DNA of 64,000 bases from Kyrpidia spormannii (GTDB taxonomy: Bacteria > Bacillota > Bacilli > Kyrpidiales > Kyrpidiaceae). Of this stretch, positions 16,776 through 25,880 are shown piece by piece; within the stretch, counting starts at the first letter, position 1, and each line of letters starts with the position of its first letter. Under the pieces are notes generated by a model. The model searched no databases. It saw only the letters and a program-made list of their open reading frames with translations, and was not told where the DNA came from. The position numbers and the translations under genes were made by a program. Location: positions 1,488,001 to 1,552,000 of the forward strand of contig NZ_CP024955.1 of assembly GCF_002804065.1 (NCBI RefSeq). The letters run 5' to 3'.

Positions 16776-18359
16776 ATGCAACCGTCCATCGAGATACCGG
16801 AGATTTATAATTTTGCCGCGGTGGTGGATGAATACGCAGAAGACGGGAGCCGGATCGCCATTGTCGCCGTCACCGAGGACCGTAAGGAGGAATACGTCCC
16901 GTACTGGCGTCTGAAAGATCTGTCGAATCGGTTCGCCAACGTTCTTACCGCCCAAGGGATCGGTCGCGGGGACCGGGTGATTGTGACATTACCTCGCTCG
17001 GTGGATGCCTACGTGGTGTACCTGGGGTTGTTGAAGGTCGGTGCCGTGGTCATGCCCGGTTCGGAGATGTTGCGGGCGAAGGACCTGGCCTACCGGATTC
17101 GACACGCCGGGGCCAAGGCGGTGGTGGCCTTTGAGGGGATTCGGAACGAGTTTGAAGCCATCCGGGACCAGTGCCCGACGGTGGAGCGGCATCTGCTTTT
17201 CGGACAGGCCCCGGGTTGGGTGGACCTTCGGGCTGAGATGGTCAAGGCTGACCGAAACTTTGAGCCCGTACCCACCCGGTCGGACGAATTGGCTTTTTTG
17301 TCCTACACCTCGGGAACCACGGGGGGGCCAAAAGGGGTGATGCATACCCATTCTTGGCCGGCTGCCCATGTACAAGTGGCGGCGACCTATTGGTTCGACG
17401 TGCGGCCGGGGGAGATCGCTTGGGCGACGGCGGGGCCGGGATGGGCGAAGTGGGTCTGGAGTCCCTTCGTATCCATTCTCGGTAAAGGGGGAACGGCTTT
17501 CGTGTACCGGGGGCGGTTTGACCCGAAGGTCTATCTCGATCTTTTGTCCGAGTATCCCATCGGGCTTTTCTGCGCGACCCCGACGGAATACCGATTGATG
17601 GCCAAGGTCCAGGGTCTAGAGAATTATCGTCCTCGGGCACTGCGCAGCGCAGTGAGCGCCGGAGAACCCCTGAACCGCGAAGTGATCGACACGTTTCAAC
17701 GGCATTTCGGCGTGTTGGTTCGGGACGGATACGGCCAGACGGAGAACTCGCTGATGGTGGGGACTACGGTGGATACCCCGGTGCGCCCGGGTTCCATGGG
17801 CCGGCCCTTCCCGGCTTATCGCATCGCCGTGGTGGACGAAGATGGGCGGGAAGTGCCCCCGGGCCAAGTGGGGGATATCGCCATTCACCGGGATGCTGCG
17901 ACGTTGTTCAAGGGATATTTGGACGATCCCGAACGCACGGAGAAGGCGTTTCGCGGCGAGTGGTATATCACCGGAGACCAGGCGAAGATGGACGAGGACG
18001 GATATTTCTGGTTTGAAGGGCGGGCGGACGACATCATCATCAGTGCGGGGTACACGATCGGGCCCTTTGAGGTGGAAGATGCCTTGGTGAAACACCCGGC
18101 GGTGGCGGAGTGCGCGGCGGTGGCCAGCCCGGATCCCGAGCGGGGGCACATTGTCAAAGCTTTCGTGGTGCTCCGGGAAGGGTATACCGGATCCCCGGAG
18201 TTGACGGCGGAGCTGCAGGAGCATGTGAAAAACACAACGGCCCCTTATAAATATCCTCGGGAGATTGAATATGTGGACGGTCTGCCGAAGACGACGTCCG
18301 GCAAGATCCGCCGGGTGGAACTGCGGGCTCAGGAAAGAGAACGTAAGTTGAGCGAGTAA
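16776..18359 (+). CDS. Acyl-CoA synthetase (medium/branched-chain type, ACSM-like)
   Basis: Activates a carboxylic acid through an acyl-adenylate to its CoA thioester. 527 residues; ANL superfamily with TSGTTGGPKG (P-loop), GYGQTE, YITGD, and catalytic Lys in TTSGKIRR. Overall pattern (WPAAHVQVAATYWFDVRPG, GWAKWVWSP) is that of medium-chain synthetases, and Bacillus MbcS (YtcI), which takes medium and branched-chain acids, is the likely relative. GAAGGGGG precedes this ATG. It stands where hbs and folE are found in Bacillus, so it is an insertion into the conserved order. Substrate not proven. Confidence 0.88.
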   Translation: MQPSIEIPEIYNFAAVVDEYAEDGSRIAIVAVTEDRKEEYVPYWRLKDLSNRFANVLTAQGIGRGDRVIVTLPRSVDAYVVYLGLLKVGAVVMPGSEMLRAKDLAYRIRHAGAKAVVAFEGIRNEFEAIRDQCPTVERHLLFGQAPGWVDLRAEMVKADRNFEPVPTRSDELAFLSYTSGTTGGPKGVMHTHSWPAAHVQVAATYWFDVRPGEIAWATAGPGWAKWVWSPFVSILGKGGTAFVYRGRFDPKVYLDLLSEYPIGLFCATPTEYRLMAKVQGLENYRPRALRSAVSAGEPLNREVIDTFQRHFGVLVRDGYGQTENSLMVGTTVDTPVRPGSMGRPFPAYRIAVVDEDGREVPPGQVGDIAIHRDAATLFKGYLDDPERTEKAFRGEWYITGDQAKMDEDGYFWFEGRADDIIISAGYTIGPFEVEDALVKHPAVAECAAVASPDPERGHIVKAFVVLREGYTGSPELTAELQEHVKNTTAPYKYPREIEYVDGLPKTTSGKIRRVELRAQERERKLSE

Positions 18360-18437
18360 TCGGTATTGCCCCGGAAATGAAAAAAATCGCCTCTTTCGAC
18401 AAATCGCCGCCCCGGGCTTGAAACATGCGTCGCACGG

Positions 18438-18466
18438 TGTCGAAATTCGACCGTTTCGGTTACAAT
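18438..18466 (+). promoter_or_regulatory. Probable mtrB promoter with overlapping palindrome
   Basis: TGTCGA and TACAAT are separated by 17 bases. The -35 lies inside an odd-centred palindrome, GTCGAAATTCGAC at 18439-18451, which could be a repressor site. Confidence 0.4.
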
Positions 18467-18506
18467 GAAGGGCGACGGATCGACACGAAGAAGGGAAGTC
18501 TGCGGG

Positions 18507-18752
18507 ATGATCATCAGCGATGAAGCGGCGTCGGTGTTGGGGGATTATTTTGCCATCCAGGCAAAGGAAAACGGTGTGACGGTCATCGGCCTCACCCGGG
18601 GCACAGACACCAGGTTTCACCACACGGAACGCCTGGACCGGGGAGAGGTCATGCTGGCACAGTTTACCGAACACACCTCGGCGATTAAAGTCAGGGGGAA
18701 ATGTCGGATTTACACAAAGTTTGGCGTCATCGAGCCTTTGGAAGAGGGTTGA
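18507..18752 (+). CDS. mtrB: Tryptophan RNA-binding attenuation protein (TRAP)
   Basis: 11-subunit ring protein that, when loaded with tryptophan, wraps leader RNA at GAG/UAG triplets and lowers trp expression. 81 residues. The TRAP core is nearly unchanged: [28 protein letters not shown]. Of the three RNA-binding residues of the Bacillus protein, Lys56 and Arg58 are kept (in AIKVRG) and Lys37 is Arg. It is not beside folE (mtrA), unlike Bacillus. Its likely target here is the trpD leader at 45530-45608. Confidence 0.96.
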   Translation: MIISDEAASVLGDYFAIQAKENGVTVIGLTRGTDTRFHHTERLDRGEVMLAQFTEHTSAIKVRGKCRIYTKFGVIEPLEEG

Positions 18753-18815
18753 TCGTAAAACTCTTGGAACCTGCATAGATATGGTCCCGAAACGGCAGGT
18801 GGAGGGACGCGGGGG

Positions 18816-19277
18816 ATGAGAAGTTGGTGGTGGATCGCGGTGGCGGCGTTTGCCGTGGCGGGGGTGCTGGCGGCGATTCCCCAGCGGGCGTTCGATCGAT
18901 TCGCCGACGGATCTCTTCCGGTGCTGTGGCATCGGCCGGGCCGGGTGGATTCGTTGACGGCGGCGGTGGATCGTCTGGATGGGCTCGTCCTTCGGGGGCG
19001 GCTGGAAAAAGTAGATTGGTCTCCGGGTACCGTTTCCGTCGAGTTGGCAGAGCCCGGCGGAGGAGGGGATGGGTCCGCTATGCAGGATGTGTACGCGCTG
19101 GCTTACACCTTTTTGGTGGATGCAGAAGGGGTGGATCGTGCCAGGATTCACTTGATCGACGCATCGGGCCGGACGGTGCGCACCTATACGGCCGACCGCC
19201 CCGCCTTGGACCACGGACCTCCGCCCGGAACCGACGCCGTGCCGGCCTTCGTACAACATCGTTTTCATCAACAATAA
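18816..19277 (+). CDS. Secreted or membrane-anchored hypothetical protein
   Basis: 153 residues, not recognised. One N-terminal hydrophobic segment (about 5-22, possible signal anchor), then an alpha/beta domain with VDYALAYTFLVD-like strands (DVYALAYTFLVDAEG) and ARIHLIDASGRTVRTY. It lies between mtrB and hepS. No function inferred. The ATG follows a G-rich ribosome site (GTGGAGGGA, 9 bases away). Confidence 0.65.
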   Translation: MRSWWWIAVAAFAVAGVLAAIPQRAFDRFADGSLPVLWHRPGRVDSLTAAVDRLDGLVLRGRLEKVDWSPGTVSVELAEPGGGGDGSAMQDVYALAYTFLVDAEGVDRARIHLIDASGRTVRTYTADRPALDHGPPPGTDAVPAFVQHRFHQQ

Positions 19278-19440
19278 TTCTTCAGCTTCAATTATTCGGC
19301 ATGTCCGCTGAAAACCCATGCATAGCCCTAGGGGCATAAATATGATAAAGTTAAAGCCGTCGGACATGGGAGTCTCCGGTTTGCCGGCGGCCTTTCTTTT
19401 CGGCCGGGAGATGCCGCACCATAGGGAGTTGGGATAGAGC

Positions 19441-20286
19441 GTGCTGTTGACAGACTGGGAAATGGAAATGCGCAGTATTGAGAAAATGATCGCCCGGGAG
19501 ATGAATCACCCTGAGCTTCGCCAGTGGTCATCGGAGCCGTTGGATCGCTCGTTGATTTGGTTGATCTGGAGCATGGGGGCGTCGGCTGGACTGGGTTCGG
19601 CGCTTCGGGCGGCGGTGGCCGCAGCGGTGTATCTGGTGCACCGGGGGCTGGAGGTGCACGAGGTGGAGCGCGCTCAGCCGGGCGGTGGTGGAGTGTCGGC
19701 AACGGCGGTGTTGGCAGGGGACTTTTTCAGTAGTAAATATTATCTTCTCTTGGCGAAGTACGGGTTGGTCTCTCTGGTCGGCGTGCTCTCGGGCGGGGTG
19801 CGGCGGGTGAATGAGCTCAAGGTGCGGCGTCGGTCCTGGCGGTGGGAGGAGGATCCCGAGGGGTATGTGGCCTTGTGCGCGGAGATCGAAACCGGGGTTG
19901 TTCGCGGATTGTTGAGGGGGCTTTCCTTGCGGGATCCTTGGCCAGAGATAGTACGGGCCGCCGGGCGCGGCTTTGCTCTGGTCCGGGGCGGGGAATGGGG
20001 ACACGGGGGGGCGCTGCCCTCTCTGATGGACTTGCATGTCTGGGCTTCCACCACAGCGGAGGAACGGCGAGCCCTTGAGGAGTCGGAGGGGTCCGGTCGG
20101 GTACGGGCGCTCTACGCAAAATACAATGCCGGGGATTGGGTGACCGACCAGTTGACGGAGGTTTGCAGTTCGATTAGGAGTCGGCTTGCATCCCTTCCCC
20201 GGTTAGGGGCCGAGGGGTTGGAGAGGATGTGTTCCGAGTGGGAAGCGGCCTGGGCATCCTGGGTGCCCGTGGCGAAGGAGAGGTAA
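19441..20286 (+). CDS. hepS: Heptaprenyl diphosphate synthase component I
   Basis: Small regulatory subunit of the two-component prenyl synthase that makes the C35 side chain of menaquinone-7. 281 residues, helical; GDFFSSKYYLLLAKYG is the recognisable core. GTG start. The catalytic subunit hepT is encoded 4.4 kb downstream; in Bacillus only menG stands between them, whereas here ubiX, a radical-SAM-like gene, mqnA and mqnC do too. Confidence 0.88.
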   Translation: MLLTDWEMEMRSIEKMIAREMNHPELRQWSSEPLDRSLIWLIWSMGASAGLGSALRAAVAAAVYLVHRGLEVHEVERAQPGGGGVSATAVLAGDFFSSKYYLLLAKYGLVSLVGVLSGGVRRVNELKVRRRSWRWEEDPEGYVALCAEIETGVVRGLLRGLSLRDPWPEIVRAAGRGFALVRGGEWGHGGALPSLMDLHVWASTTAEERRALEESEGSGRVRALYAKYNAGDWVTDQLTEVCSSIRSRLASLPRLGAEGLERMCSEWEAAWASWVPVAKER

Positions 20287-20289
20287 CGA

Positions 20290-21075
20290 TTGCCGAATCA
20301 GTCAAACCAACAGCCGAGCAAAGTCGAACTGGTTCAGTCGATCTTTTCCCGGATCGCCCGGTACTATGACCGGATGAACGATTTGATCAGTTTTCAGCGC
20401 CACAAGGCGTGGCGAGCCTTTACGATGAAACAGATGGCGGTGTTCCCCGGGGCCCAGGTGCTGGATGTGGCGGCGGGTACCGGGGATTGGACTGTGGCCT
20501 TGGCGAAAGCGGCGGGAGCCGAAGGCCGGGTCGTGGGGCTCGATTTTTGTCGAGAGATGCTCGATGTGGCCAAGGAGAAGGTGAGCCGGGAAGGGGTCGG
20601 CCGGCAGACGTCGTTAGTCTTAGGAGACGCCATGGAACTGCCCTATTCGGAAAACACCTTTGATTTTGCCACGATCGGTTTTGCGCTCCGCAATGTCAAG
20701 GATTATCGCCAGGTGCTGCGGGAGATGACCCGGGTGGTCAAACCTGGAGGGCTGGTGGTGTCCTTGGAGCTGTCCAAGCCCACCTGGGAGCCTTTTCGCA
20801 CGGTGTATTACTTCTATTTTTACAAGGTCATGCCCTTTGTGGCCCGGCTGCTCGTGGGAGAAGGAGCGCCGGCCTATCAGTACCTGCCCAATTCCCTGAC
20901 CCATTTTCCGGGGGCGGAAGAACTGGCCCAAGTGTTTCGGGAGGTCGGGCTTGAAGATGTGCGGTTCTGGAGGTTCTCCGGAGGCGTGGCCGCCCTTCAC
21001 ATCGGGCGCAAACCGAAGGGTGTTGAGTCGGAGGGAGACGCAGTTCCATCCCGGGCGGCGGATGTCGAGAAATGA
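20290..21075 (+). CDS. menG: Demethylmenaquinone methyltransferase
   Basis: SAM-dependent C-methylation of demethylmenaquinone, last step of menaquinone synthesis. 261 residues. SAM motif VLDVAAGTGDWTVALA, then GLDFCREML and the UbiE/MenG signature GFALRNVKDY. Starts with TTG after GGAGAGGTAACGA. Three bases after hepS. Confidence 0.95.
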   Translation: MPNQSNQQPSKVELVQSIFSRIARYYDRMNDLISFQRHKAWRAFTMKQMAVFPGAQVLDVAAGTGDWTVALAKAAGAEGRVVGLDFCREMLDVAKEKVSREGVGRQTSLVLGDAMELPYSENTFDFATIGFALRNVKDYRQVLREMTRVVKPGGLVVSLELSKPTWEPFRTVYYFYFYKVMPFVARLLVGEGAPAYQYLPNSLTHFPGAEELAQVFREVGLEDVRFWRFSGGVAALHIGRKPKGVESEGDAVPSRAADVEK

Positions 21076-21145
21076 GCTTCACGCCGATGGCGGTGGAATG
21101 GACAGGGAAGATGCCCCGTGGGAGCCGGGAATCGGAGCGATGCGG

Positions 21146-21793
21146 ATGACGAGGGAGCGAGTGGAAGAAGATCTACCTGTGGTGGTGGGCATAACCGGGG
21201 CAAGCGGCGCGGTGTATGCCATTCGTTTGCTGCAGGAGCTGGTCCGGTTGAACCAAAGGGTCCACCTTCTGATCTCCGCAGCGGCCTGGGAAGTCCTGCG
21301 CCTGGAGATGGGATGGCCGGTCAAAGCCGGTGACTGGCCACTGTTCCGGGAGAAGGCCGGAATTATTTCGGACCGGGTGTCCGTGCACGACCTTGGGGAT
21401 TTTTCTGCTCCGGTGGCGAGCGGTTCCTATTTGACCCGGGCCATGGTCATCGTCCCGTGCAGCATGGGGACCCTGGCGGCGGTGGCCACCGGGGCTTCGG
21501 ACAACCTGTTGGAGAGGGCGGCCGATACCCACCTGAAGGAGGGACGGCCGCTCATCTTGGTCCCCCGGGAAACGCCCCTTCATCTGATCCACCTGGAAAA
21601 TATGGTCCGGGCGGCCCGGGCCGGGGCCAGAATTGTCCCGGCGATGCCCGGGTTTTATCACCGTCCGGAAACTTTGATGGATTTGGTGGATTTTGTGGTG
21701 GGGAAGATTCTTGACCAACTTCGATTGCCGCATGGGCTGTTCCGGCGCTGGGGAAGTACCGGGGAGGAGGTGGGGGAAGTTGACAGAACGTGA
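21146..21793 (+). CDS. ubiX: UbiX-family flavin prenyltransferase
   Basis: Makes prenylated FMN, the cofactor of UbiD decarboxylases; in futalosine organisms UbiX/UbiD-type proteins are linked to decarboxylation of dihydroxynaphthoate. 215 residues with GITGASGAVYAIRLL (FMN binding), VASGSYLTRAMVIVPCSMGT and VPRETPLHLIHLENM. The ATG is chosen because GGAG lies 8 bases upstream; ATGs at 21098 and 21140 are also in frame. No ubiD-like partner is in the window. Confidence 0.88.
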   Translation: MTRERVEEDLPVVVGITGASGAVYAIRLLQELVRLNQRVHLLISAAAWEVLRLEMGWPVKAGDWPLFREKAGIISDRVSVHDLGDFSAPVASGSYLTRAMVIVPCSMGTLAAVATGASDNLLERAADTHLKEGRPLILVPRETPLHLIHLENMVRAARAGARIVPAMPGFYHRPETLMDLVDFVVGKILDQLRLPHGLFRRWGSTGEEVGEVDRT

Positions 21794-22748
21794 ATTATGG
21801 TCACTTTTCGACGGGGATGTCCTGGATCTCGGGGCGGAGGCCCACCGGGTCAAAACCGAGGGATTTGGGGACCAGGTGTTCCTCATGGAACGCTTTTGGA
21901 TATCCACAGGACCGGGGCGCGAACCGGCAGCGACACCGGCACTGAACCGGTACGTGCCGGCGGAAGGCCGGGAGGAGTTCCCCAGGAGCGTGGTTCTCGA
22001 CTCGGTCGGGGAAGAAGAGGCTGCGATTCTTAAGCGCTCGGCGGAGGTTCGGATGGCTGGGTTTCGGGGAAGTCTCAGCGGGCCGTCGGCCGGGGATGTT
22101 TGGCGATGGGCACAAGGGAATCTGCAGCGGGTGACGGAGGTGCTCGGCCGCCTGAAAGAGGCGGGGATCGATTTCCTTCGGGGAGAGGATGCCGAGGTCC
22201 TCGACGAGGGTTGGCGCCGGAGCCGGCGGGTCCTCCCGTTGGACGACTGGTTTGAGGTGCACCGAAGGGCGCACGAACGGGGAATGGCAAGTCACGTGGT
22301 TCTACGCTACGGGGCTGGAGAGACCCGGGAGGCCCGGGTGCGCGCCTGGCCTCGGCTTCGGCAGTGGGCTTCGGAAGGGCGCTTAGCGTTGGTCCGGTTA
22401 GAGCCTTGGGATCCGGTGCGTTGGCCCTTGGGCGATCGGTTGGACCTGCCTCCGACCACCGGTTTGGAGGATTTGTTGACGTTGGCCGCAGCCCGGCTCG
22501 TTTTTCCCACCGTGCATCTTGAGGTGTCCTGGAGAGCGGGGGATGAGAAACTCGCCCAAACGGCCCTGCGCTTTGGCGCGGACAGTCTGTCGGGGGCCCC
22601 GTGGCGGTGCTGGGATGAACCATCACCCCTATCCGGGCCGGAGATCGGCGATCCCGGCCAGGCGGAACGGCTGGTCCGGGAGACGGGTCTTTTGCCGGTG
22701 TGGGCAGGAGATGGGGACCTAAAAGGTCCAAAACAGGGGGCGGCGTGA
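21780..22748 (+). CDS. MqnC/MqnE-like radical-SAM homologue lacking the cluster cysteines
   Basis: 322 residues. The body follows the aminofutalosine/dehypoxanthine-futalosine radical-SAM enzymes: GIDFLRGEDAEVLDEGWRR matches GLDSLPGGGAEILDNRTRR of mqnC, WFEVHRRAHERGMASHVVLRYG matches its WMEVHLTAHRLGMPSTATM segment, and LVFPTVHLEVSWRAG its LVIDNIPNLQASWVTMG. The CX3CX2C cluster motif is absent; its place reads RFWISTGPGREP, and only one cysteine remains, near the C-terminus. It therefore should not bind the 4Fe-4S/SAM centre. TTG start after AGGAGGT; overlaps ubiX and mqnA by a few bases. It may be a scaffold or a decayed mqnE. Confidence 0.75.
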   Translation: MTERELWSLFDGDVLDLGAEAHRVKTEGFGDQVFLMERFWISTGPGREPAATPALNRYVPAEGREEFPRSVVLDSVGEEEAAILKRSAEVRMAGFRGSLSGPSAGDVWRWAQGNLQRVTEVLGRLKEAGIDFLRGEDAEVLDEGWRRSRRVLPLDDWFEVHRRAHERGMASHVVLRYGAGETREARVRAWPRLRQWASEGRLALVRLEPWDPVRWPLGDRLDLPPTTGLEDLLTLAAARLVFPTVHLEVSWRAGDEKLAQTALRFGADSLSGAPWRCWDEPSPLSGPEIGDPGQAERLVRETGLLPVWAGDGDLKGPKQGAA

Positions 22749-23566
22749 TGGAGGTCCTGCGGATCGGTCGCATCCAGTATGCGAACATTTTGCCAGTGTA
22801 TCACTTCTTTGAGCATGATCGGGTGGAGTTTAAACCGGCTGTCCCCAGTCAGCTCAACGCTTGGTTGGAAGAAGGAGCCGTGGATCTGGGCCCGGTGTCC
22901 AGTTTTGCCTACGGGCTGCACCCGGAGCGCTACGTGGTGCTGAGGGATTTGTCGGTGAGCAGCCGGGGGCCGGTGGGTTCGATTTTTCTCGTGTCGACCC
23001 TGCCGATTCCGTCCCTTCACGGCCGGACGGTGGCACTGACTTCCAGTTCTGCCACGTCGGTGCGGTTACTTAAGATCTTGTTTGCCCGGCGGTTTGAGAT
23101 TGCTCCCAAATATGTTACGATGGATCCAGATTTAGACCGAATGTTGGAGCGGGCGGACGCCGCTCTTTTGATCGGAGACGATGCCCTGGAGGCAGCCTTG
23201 AACCCCCGGGGTCTGATGATGTTGGATCTCGGCGAAGCGTGGTGGGAATGGACAGGGCTTGGCATGGTGTTCGCAGTGTGGGCGGTGCGCAGGGCGGTGG
23301 CGGAGGAAGCTCCGGAGTTGCTCCATTCGGTGCACCGGACCTTTCGGGAGGCCCGGGATCGGGGTCTGCGGGAGATTGACGCGGTGATCCGGGCTGCCGC
23401 CGATTGCTGCGGCGGGGAGGAGCAGTTTTGGCGGGACTATTATCGGTGTCTGTCCTATGATCTGGGGGAGGATCTTTTGGACGGACTTCATCGGTACTAC
23501 CAAGAAGCGCACGACCTGGGGCTTTTGCCAACAGCCGCCCGGGTTCAGTTATGGGGGGATCTCTGA
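22748..23566 (+). CDS. mqnA: Chorismate dehydratase MqnA
   Basis: First enzyme of the futalosine menaquinone route: chorismate to 3-enolpyruvylbenzoate. 272 residues, periplasmic-binding-protein-like fold (VDLGPVSSFAYG, TSSSATSVRLLKILF, LIGDDALEA). Start overlaps the preceding stop (TGATG), as does the stop with mqnC, so translation is coupled. Confidence 0.92.
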   Translation: MEVLRIGRIQYANILPVYHFFEHDRVEFKPAVPSQLNAWLEEGAVDLGPVSSFAYGLHPERYVVLRDLSVSSRGPVGSIFLVSTLPIPSLHGRTVALTSSSATSVRLLKILFARRFEIAPKYVTMDPDLDRMLERADAALLIGDDALEAALNPRGLMMLDLGEAWWEWTGLGMVFAVWAVRRAVAEEAPELLHSVHRTFREARDRGLREIDAVIRAAADCCGGEEQFWRDYYRCLSYDLGEDLLDGLHRYYQEAHDLGLLPTAARVQLWGDL

Positions 23567-24645
23567 TGTTGGTGCGGACGGGGGCGGCGGAGGAGATTCT
23601 GAACAAAGCGCTTTCCGGGGAGCGGTTGACCCTGGAGGACGGGGTTCAGCTGTATGAATCGGCGGACATCGTGGCCCTGGGCCGGGCGGCCCGAGAGGTG
23701 TCCCGGAGGCTACACCCGGAGGGCGTCGTGACCTTTGTGGTGAATCGCAACATCAATTATTCCAATGTGTGCGATACGTATTGTACCTTTTGCGCTTTTT
23801 ACCGGCGGCCGGGCCATCCCGAAGCCTATGTCCTGCCGGACGAGGTGATTTTTCAAAAGATCGAAGAGACGGTGCGCCTCGGGGGCACGGAGATCCTGAT
23901 GCAAGGCGGAACTCACCCGGATCTGCCCCTGGAGTGGTACACGGAGTTGTTGCGGAAGATCAAGGCGAGGTTCCCGGTGCATATGCATTCTTTCTCCTCG
24001 GCGGAGATCCAGAATCTGAAAAAGATCTCTGGGTTGTCCCTGGAGGATGTGGTGCGGGCCCTCCGGGATGCGGGGCTGGACTCTCTGCCCGGGGGCGGGG
24101 CGGAGATCCTGGACAACCGGACCCGGCGTCGGATTAGCCGATTGAAGGGAACCTGGGAAGACTGGATGGAGGTGCACCTCACGGCGCACCGGCTGGGTAT
24201 GCCCTCCACGGCGACGATGGTGGTGGGTTTCGGGGAGAGCGACGAGGAGCGGGTGTTGCACATGCTCCGGGTGCGGGAGGCCCAGGATCGAACCGGGGGA
24301 TTCACGGCTTTTATCGCCTGGACGTACCAGCCCGATAACACGGCGCTCCGGGGGACCCGGGCCACGGCGGCGGAATACTTGAAGACCGTGGCGATTGCCC
24401 GGCTGGTGATCGACAATATCCCGAACCTCCAGGCGTCCTGGGTGACCATGGGGCCGAAGATCGGGCAGTTGTCGCTGGAATTCGGGGTAAACGATTTCGG
24501 CAGCACCATGATTGAGGAGAATGTCGTACGGGCGGCGGGAGCGCATTATCGCATGACCCGGGAGGACATCGTGCGGCTTATCCGGGACGCCGGGCGGACG
24601 GCGGCCCAGCGCAATACCTATTACGATATCCTTCGGTATTTTTGA
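23566..24645 (+). CDS. mqnC: Cyclic dehypoxanthine futalosine synthase MqnC
   Basis: Radical-SAM enzyme cyclising dehypoxanthine futalosine. 359 residues. Full cluster motif CDTYCTFC after NRNINYSNV, which is the MqnC rather than MqnE form; QGGTHPDLPLEWY, PGGGAEILDNRTRRRI, TATMVVGFGE. ATG overlaps the mqnA stop by one base. mqnB, mqnD and a canonical mqnE are not in the window. Confidence 0.93.
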   Translation: MLVRTGAAEEILNKALSGERLTLEDGVQLYESADIVALGRAAREVSRRLHPEGVVTFVVNRNINYSNVCDTYCTFCAFYRRPGHPEAYVLPDEVIFQKIEETVRLGGTEILMQGGTHPDLPLEWYTELLRKIKARFPVHMHSFSSAEIQNLKKISGLSLEDVVRALRDAGLDSLPGGGAEILDNRTRRRISRLKGTWEDWMEVHLTAHRLGMPSTATMVVGFGESDEERVLHMLRVREAQDRTGGFTAFIAWTYQPDNTALRGTRATAAEYLKTVAIARLVIDNIPNLQASWVTMGPKIGQLSLEFGVNDFGSTMIEENVVRAAGAHYRMTREDIVRLIRDAGRTAAQRNTYYDILRYF

Positions 24646-24726
24646 TGGGACTGGATCGGCCGGGACTTCCCGCGCGAGAACAACAAAGGTCCGCGGGTGG
24701 CGGGGCCTGGCACAGAGGGGAGCGGG

Positions 24727-25710
24727 ATGAGAGTAACGGAATTGTACGGAGCGATGCGGGGTGAACTTCGCCGGGTGGAAGACCTGTTGGAAGAGGAAGT
24801 GGCCAGCCGGGAACCGGCGCTCCAGGAAGCCTCTTTGTATCTTCTTCGGGCGGGGGGAAAGCGCCTGCGGCCCCTGGTGGTGCTGGTCTCCGGCCGGTTT
24901 GGCCCCCGAAGGGACACCGAGGCCCTGGTCCGGGCGGCGGCCGCCCTGGAGATGATTCATATGGCCACCTTGGTGCACGACGACGTGATCGACCGGTCGG
25001 ACACCCGACGGGGCCGGCCCACGGTGAAAGCGGCATGGGGGGATCAGTTGGCCCTTTACACCGGGGATTTTTTGTTTGCCCGGGCTCTGGAACTTTTGTC
25101 CGAGATGGAAGACCGGCGGTTGCACGAGGTGACGGCTTGGGCCATCGCCCGGATGTGCCAAGGGGAGCTCGAACAGATGCACGACTTGTACCGGATTGAC
25201 CAGCCGCTCTTCCGGTATTATCGTCGCATCCGGCAAAAGACGGCCCTCCTGATGGCGGTCAGCTGCCTGGTGGGCGCCCGGGCGGCGGAGGCTGACGAGG
25301 AGACGGCCCGGGCGCTGTGGCGCTTTGGGGGGCATCTGGGCATGGCCTTTCAGATTGTCGACGATGTGCTGGATTTAGTGGGCGATGAGGCCGTTATGGG
25401 GAAACCCGTGGGGAGTGATCTCCTGCAGGGAAATCTGACGCTGCCGGTACTTTTCGCGCTGCGCGGGAGGACCTCGGGGGACGAGGCGGCCAGTCGGCGT
25501 TTGGCGGGTCGGATTCACCCCGGCATGTCCCAGGAGGATGCGGCGGAGGTCGTGCGAGCGGTGGCGGAGTCCGGGGGGATCGACGAGGCCCGGCGGGTGG
25601 CGGAGCGATACGTGACCTGGGCCCGGCGGGATTTGGCGGCTCTTCCCGATGGATGGGCACGGGAGGCGCTGGAGGCGGTGCTGGGGTTTGTGACCGCCCG
25701 AGACCGGTAG
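24727..25710 (+). CDS. hepT: Heptaprenyl diphosphate synthase component II
   Basis: Catalytic trans-prenyl synthase subunit that pairs with HepS. 327 residues. First aspartate-rich motif HDDVIDRSDTRRG, second QIVDDVLDLVGD, plus GGKRLRPLVV. ATG follows AGAGGGGAGC. Gene order with ndk and cheR is as in Bacillus. Confidence 0.93.
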   Translation: MRVTELYGAMRGELRRVEDLLEEEVASREPALQEASLYLLRAGGKRLRPLVVLVSGRFGPRRDTEALVRAAAALEMIHMATLVHDDVIDRSDTRRGRPTVKAAWGDQLALYTGDFLFARALELLSEMEDRRLHEVTAWAIARMCQGELEQMHDLYRIDQPLFRYYRRIRQKTALLMAVSCLVGARAAEADEETARALWRFGGHLGMAFQIVDDVLDLVGDEAVMGKPVGSDLLQGNLTLPVLFALRGRTSGDEAASRRLAGRIHPGMSQEDAAEVVRAVAESGGIDEARRVAERYVTWARRDLAALPDGWAREALEAVLGFVTARDR

Positions 25711-25786
25711 GGAGTGGTCCACGGGGCGCTACCTTCTCAGGCGGGGGCCCTTTGGTGATCCGGGATGCGGCGGGCGAGGGTGCGTC

Positions 25787-25816
25787 TTGTCCGCCGCTGA
25801 GGCGATTTGGTATCAT
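25787..25816 (+). promoter_or_regulatory. Possible ndk promoter
   Basis: TTGTCC and TATCAT separated by 18 bases in the 170-base gap between hepT and ndk. Confidence 0.4.
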
Positions 25817-25880
25817 AATGCGGTACTCCAGAAGATTGGACAAGATGGGGATATTCAACCCAGGATGAGGAGTGAACGTC

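Noticed and set aside
17616-19367. 583-codon open frame on the minus strand across the acyl-CoA synthetase and mtrB
   Set aside because: Antisense to conserved genes; arises from high GC at third positions; no recognisable motif.
23710-25335. 541-codon open frame on the minus strand across mqnC and hepT
   Set aside because: Same reason: complement of two conserved genes in frame with their third positions.
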